This document shows, in pieces, positions 12,596 through 14,231 of a stretch of 14,231 bases of DNA. This stretch comes from Desulfobacteraceae bacterium. Its GTDB lineage: Bacteria; Desulfobacterota; DSM-4660; Desulfatiglandales; HGW-15. Where the stretch lies: the NCBI GenBank assembly GCA_003819975.1, contig RPPU01000043.1:1-14231 (forward strand), in the 5' to 3' direction. Under the pieces are notes generated by a model, which was not told the DNA's origin, searched no databases, and saw only the letters and a list, made by a program, of their open reading frames with translations. Position numbers and translations under genes: made by a program. Within the stretch, counting starts at the first letter, position 1; the number at the start of each line of letters is the position of its first letter.

Positions 12596-12880
12596 CTATA
12601 AACTGCGTGATAGACGTAAGGCGGTTTTGATGTACTTAGACTGGCTATTTTTATCTCCACCAGCCAATAAAATAACCACCTTTTGACCTATCTTTTTAAA
12701 ATACACTCGATAGCCGGGTCCAAAGTCAATCCGCATTTCCGACACGCCTTCACCTACCGGTTTGAGGTCTCCAGGGTTTCCAGCCGCTAATCTTTGGATC
12801 CTGACGAGAATGCGAGCGCGCATATCCTGCAATCCATCAATCCATTTTGCAAAAGCATCGGTTTTGCGAATTTCTATTAT
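12596..12880 (-). CDS. RelE/ParE-type addiction-module toxin (COG3657) without a normal start codon
   Basis: Family homology covers IEIRKTDAFAKWIDGLQDMR onward, then GNPGDLKPVGEGVSEMRIDF, GPGYRVYFKK, VVILLAGGDK and the end IKTALRLSRSL, about 94 residues in total. These proteins usually cleave mRNA at the ribosome. The first residues (IIEIRKTDAFAKWIDG) have no in-frame ATG, GTG or TTG; codons at 12880-12875 are ATA ATA. The first standard start is TTG 12832, which would remove the first strand and most of the first helix. The ATG at 12897 is in another frame and inside the -10 box. Predicted transcription begins near 12880, so the message may be leaderless. Either a rare ATA start or an inactivated toxin is possible. 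Confidence 0.8.
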   Translation of the reverse strand: MIEIRKTDAFAKWIDGLQDMRARILVRIQRLAAGNPGDLKPVGEGVSEMRIDFGPGYRVYFKKIGQKVVILLAGGDKNSQSKYIKTALRLSRSL

Positions 12881-12886
12881 GGCCTT

Positions 12887-12915
12887 ATTGTAGCCATTGG
12901 GCTACACTTTGTCAA
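12887..12915 (-). promoter_or_regulatory. Sigma-70 promoter of the toxin-antitoxin pair with operator
   Basis: On the minus strand a perfect TTGACA (12915-12910) and TACAAT (12892-12887) are separated by 17 bp. The perfect palindrome TGTAGCC-N4-GGCTACA (12906-12889) sits between and over the -10 box, and is probably where the antitoxin represses. Confidence 0.85.
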
Positions 12916-13218
12916 TGAGTTTTAAGGAGATGAAACCCAGCGGCTTACAAATGAGTTGCGGGCGGGAGCGCCGCAAGCCATAGAATGGAGCACCAAGTCG
13001 CCTTTCCCGTAATTGCGCCTGCACCCAATCTCCGATGCACGGCTGGTCCACGGGACTTTCAATTCGATAAGAAAACTTCCCGGTGAGCACGGCCGGGACT
13101 TCTACCGTTTCATTTCTTATCAGGCATGAGCTGCGATTCATCGGAATACGCGGGCCATCCCGCCGTCCTTCAGGAGGAACCGAGTGACATGCGCTTCAAA
13201 CCATGGATCAAAACCCAT
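12902..13218 (-). pseudogene. rsgA: Decayed 5' fragment of rsgA (ribosome small-subunit GTPase)
   Basis: From the ATG at 13218 the frame reads MGFDPWFEAHVTRFLLKDGG then MARVFR and stops. One base out of frame, MNRSSCLIRNETVEVPAVLT continues with GKFSYRIESPVDQPCIGDWV and QAQ. Another shift near 13013 gives NYGKGDLVLHS and later RNSFVSR. Put together these follow the RsgA N-terminal OB-fold region (LGFDPWF, AVLTGKFSY, PCIGDWV), where normal proteins then continue to the GTPase domain. That domain is wholly absent. The fragment has at least two frameshifts and ends at the toxin-antitoxin promoter, so it is a remnant. The annotated-looking 79-codon frame 12902-13141 is only part of it. RsgA identity rests on motif recognition. 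Confidence 0.65.
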
Positions 13219-13246
13219 ATTGACCCAATTTTATATGTAAGAGGCA

Positions 13247-13315
13247 CAACAACGTCTGAATTAACCGGCTGGCGCGGCTTTATCGCGCCAATCCGTGTTG
13301 AATGATGGGTTAGCT
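13247..13315 (-). repeat. attC-like integron recombination site, after the 13310 gene
   Basis: On the minus strand: R''-like AGCTAAC (13315-13309, one mismatch to RYYYAAC), spacer, L'' TTCAACACGG, a stem TGGCGCG-N7-CGCGCCA, L' CCGGTTAAT, spacer TCAGAC and an R' start GTT at 13253-13251. L'' and L' pair with small bulges, as in real attC sites. The gene stop TAA lies inside the R'' box. The R' box diverges after GTT, so the site may be degenerate. Confidence 0.68.
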
Positions 13316-13825
13316 TTCAATCGCGAACTCCTGCTCCTTGGTTTCGAGGACCTCAAGAATTCCATTAACGTCGATCATCGGAGCACCAGTTGTAAAGCTC
13401 GGCTGCACAGACTTGCTCTTGGGCAGATTGGGGTGCAAGTGATCTGGACCATAAGGAACCTGATGATGGTCAGCAGAATCAAAGCGGGCGACCTCTTTGC
13501 CTTTAGGATTCTTGATTACGTATGCATAGTTGGACAGCGAGTCAAGGCGGACGATGAGCTTAAATTGTGATTTCCGCACGAGAGTAAGGGTTCTGTCCTT
13601 CGCTTTCTCAACTGTTGTCGAAACAGCGCTTGGCAACCAAGCAACGATCATCGCAAAGTGAGAGGTTGGATCAAGAGGTTGGACGTGAATAGGAGATTCC
13701 ATCTCAAATCGATTTGCAATGTATTCAATCAAAGAGTTCGAAGCCTTGGACTCCGCAAGATGACTTTGACATAGATTGAAGCCGATCATAAATCCATCGC
13801 CTGCATTAACGGAACTGGTCATCAT
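13310..13825 (-). CDS. Unrecognised protein of the cassette region; frame continues upstream
   Basis: From the first ATG (13825) the protein has 171 residues, with GFNLCQSHLAESKASNSLIE early, a middle strand-rich part (HFAMIVAWLPSAVSTTVEKA, FKLIVRLDSL) and a hydrophilic end with several His (DSADHHQVPYGPDHLHP). It is not a family I know. The ATG is probably not the real start: the same frame stays open to 14179, and just before the ATG it reads CLICGSSDYF. Together with LCQSH this makes a Cys-x2-Cys...Cys-x2-His pattern, a plausible zinc site. The stop lies inside an attC-like R'' box, so it behaves as a cassette gene. Lower G+C than the neighbours to the left supports transfer. Confidence 0.6.
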   Translation of the reverse strand: MMTSSVNAGDGFMIGFNLCQSHLAESKASNSLIEYIANRFEMESPIHVQPLDPTSHFAMIVAWLPSAVSTTVEKAKDRTLTLVRKSQFKLIVRLDSLSNYAYVIKNPKGKEVARFDSADHHQVPYGPDHLHPNLPKSKSVQPSFTTGAPMIDVNGILEVLETKEQEFAIES

Positions 13826-14179
13826 GAAATAGTCCGAGCTACCGCAAATCAGGCAGCCAGGGGAGTTTAGGAAGATCGAGCTTCCAACAATCCTTGCGTC
13901 TTTCCTCCCATCAAAGAGTCCCTTAAACGGTTGCCACTCTGCTTTCTTCCTCTCTTTGTATGCCTTTATGCGTGCTCTAAAGCCCTCTTCGTCGACTAGT
14001 CCGCCTATCCTTTGGGGAGAAATAATTGGTAGGGAAAACCCCTCCTCCTTAAAGAACTTGTGTAGCCGCCCAACCTCAAAAAGGTCCGTTGCCTTTATGA
14101 AGTAGCTTTGTAGATTTTCACAATAAATATGATAGAAATGGGCTAAGATTACCGGAATAGATTGACAAGGTTGGAAAAA
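13826..14179 (-). other. In-frame upstream extension of the 13310 gene, no standard start
   Basis: 118 codons without stop continue the frame upstream to the TAA at 14182-14180. The translation looks like real protein: ENLQSYFIKATDLFEVGRLH, KFFKEEGFSLPIISPQRIGG, then ARIKAYKERKKAEWQPFKGL and FLNSPGCLICGSS. There is no ATG, GTG or TTG in frame, and no ribosome site before 14122, where TGT stands in front of GAA AAT CTA. A lost start codon, a frameshift from an upstream start or an ATT start are all possible. Confidence 0.55.
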
Positions 14180-14193
14180 TTAGCGAAATAAAT

Positions 14194-14223
14194 GGCCCTG
14201 TTGTTAGGGCCTTTTTTATTTTA
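14194..14223. terminator. Rho-independent terminator, probably bidirectional
   Basis: GGCCCT-GTTGTT-AGGGCC (14194-14211) is followed on the plus strand by TTTTTTATTTT. On the minus strand it is preceded by an A run and followed by ATTTATTT. It sits just upstream of the open frame ending at 13310, so it probably ends a minus-strand gene to the right of the window. No plus-strand gene leads into it. Confidence 0.8.
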
Positions 14224-14231
14224 AAGACAAA

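Noticed and set aside
12890..12905. Exact match to the GTWGC-N6-GCWAC activator palindrome
   Set aside because: It lies within the sigma-70 promoter of the toxin-antitoxin pair, has no second copy 33 bp away and no -24/-12 promoter nearby, so it is better explained as the antitoxin operator.

Overview
This window looks like chromosomal DNA of a strictly anaerobic bacterium, most likely a sulfate-reducer-type Desulfobacterota (the former Deltaproteobacteria). The reasons are a cluster of small NifX/ORP-family cofactor proteins, a CGGC-domain protein, two glycine-rich MPRGDGTGP proteins, a NifU-like scaffold, a COG0731 radical SAM enzyme and a sigma-54 activator. This mix resembles the orange-protein (ORP) loci of Desulfovibrio, which are controlled by sigma-54 and a cognate activator. 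The species cannot be named from the sequence. All convincing genes lie on the minus strand.

Layout, in transcription order (right to left). At 12220-14231 is a cassette-like region: two attC-like sites (12220-12277 and 13247-13315), a toxin-antitoxin pair, a decayed rsgA fragment and an unrecognised protein with a possible zinc site. No integrase gene is present. At 11607-12219 is a gene-poor spacer with one strong AT-rich hairpin. At 10443-11606 is a NapH-type membrane ferredoxin and at 8823-10232 a PAS/AAA+/Fis sigma-54 activator. Three minus-strand operons follow, each headed by a near-identical -24/-12 promoter. Operon C (8638 to 6205): FmdB zinc ribbon, radical SAM enzyme, thioesterase, 236-aa unknown. 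Operon B (5792 to about 3127): MPRGDGTGP coiled-coil protein, NifU-like scaffold, frameshifted ferredoxin, DUF364 protein, and perhaps a gamma-carbonic-anhydrase-like protein. Operon A (2871 to beyond the left edge): NifX-like protein, MPRGDGTGP zinc ribbon, ORP-like protein, NifX-like protein with a Cys-Gly tail, pseudo-receiver, CGGC protein, NifX-like partial gene.

The main discovery is the shared control region of operons A, B and C. Each has four elements at nearly fixed spacing: a promoter matching TTGGCAYAARGWATGCTT, a conserved 14-bp block 44 bp upstream of its GG, a palindrome GTAGC-N6-GCAAC 88 or 89 bp upstream, and a weaker copy of that palindrome exactly 33 bp further. The activator gene lies immediately upstream of promoter C, so the three operons are probably one regulon for metal-sulfur cofactor assembly or handling. 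The gaps between genes are unusually rich in short inverted-repeat families.
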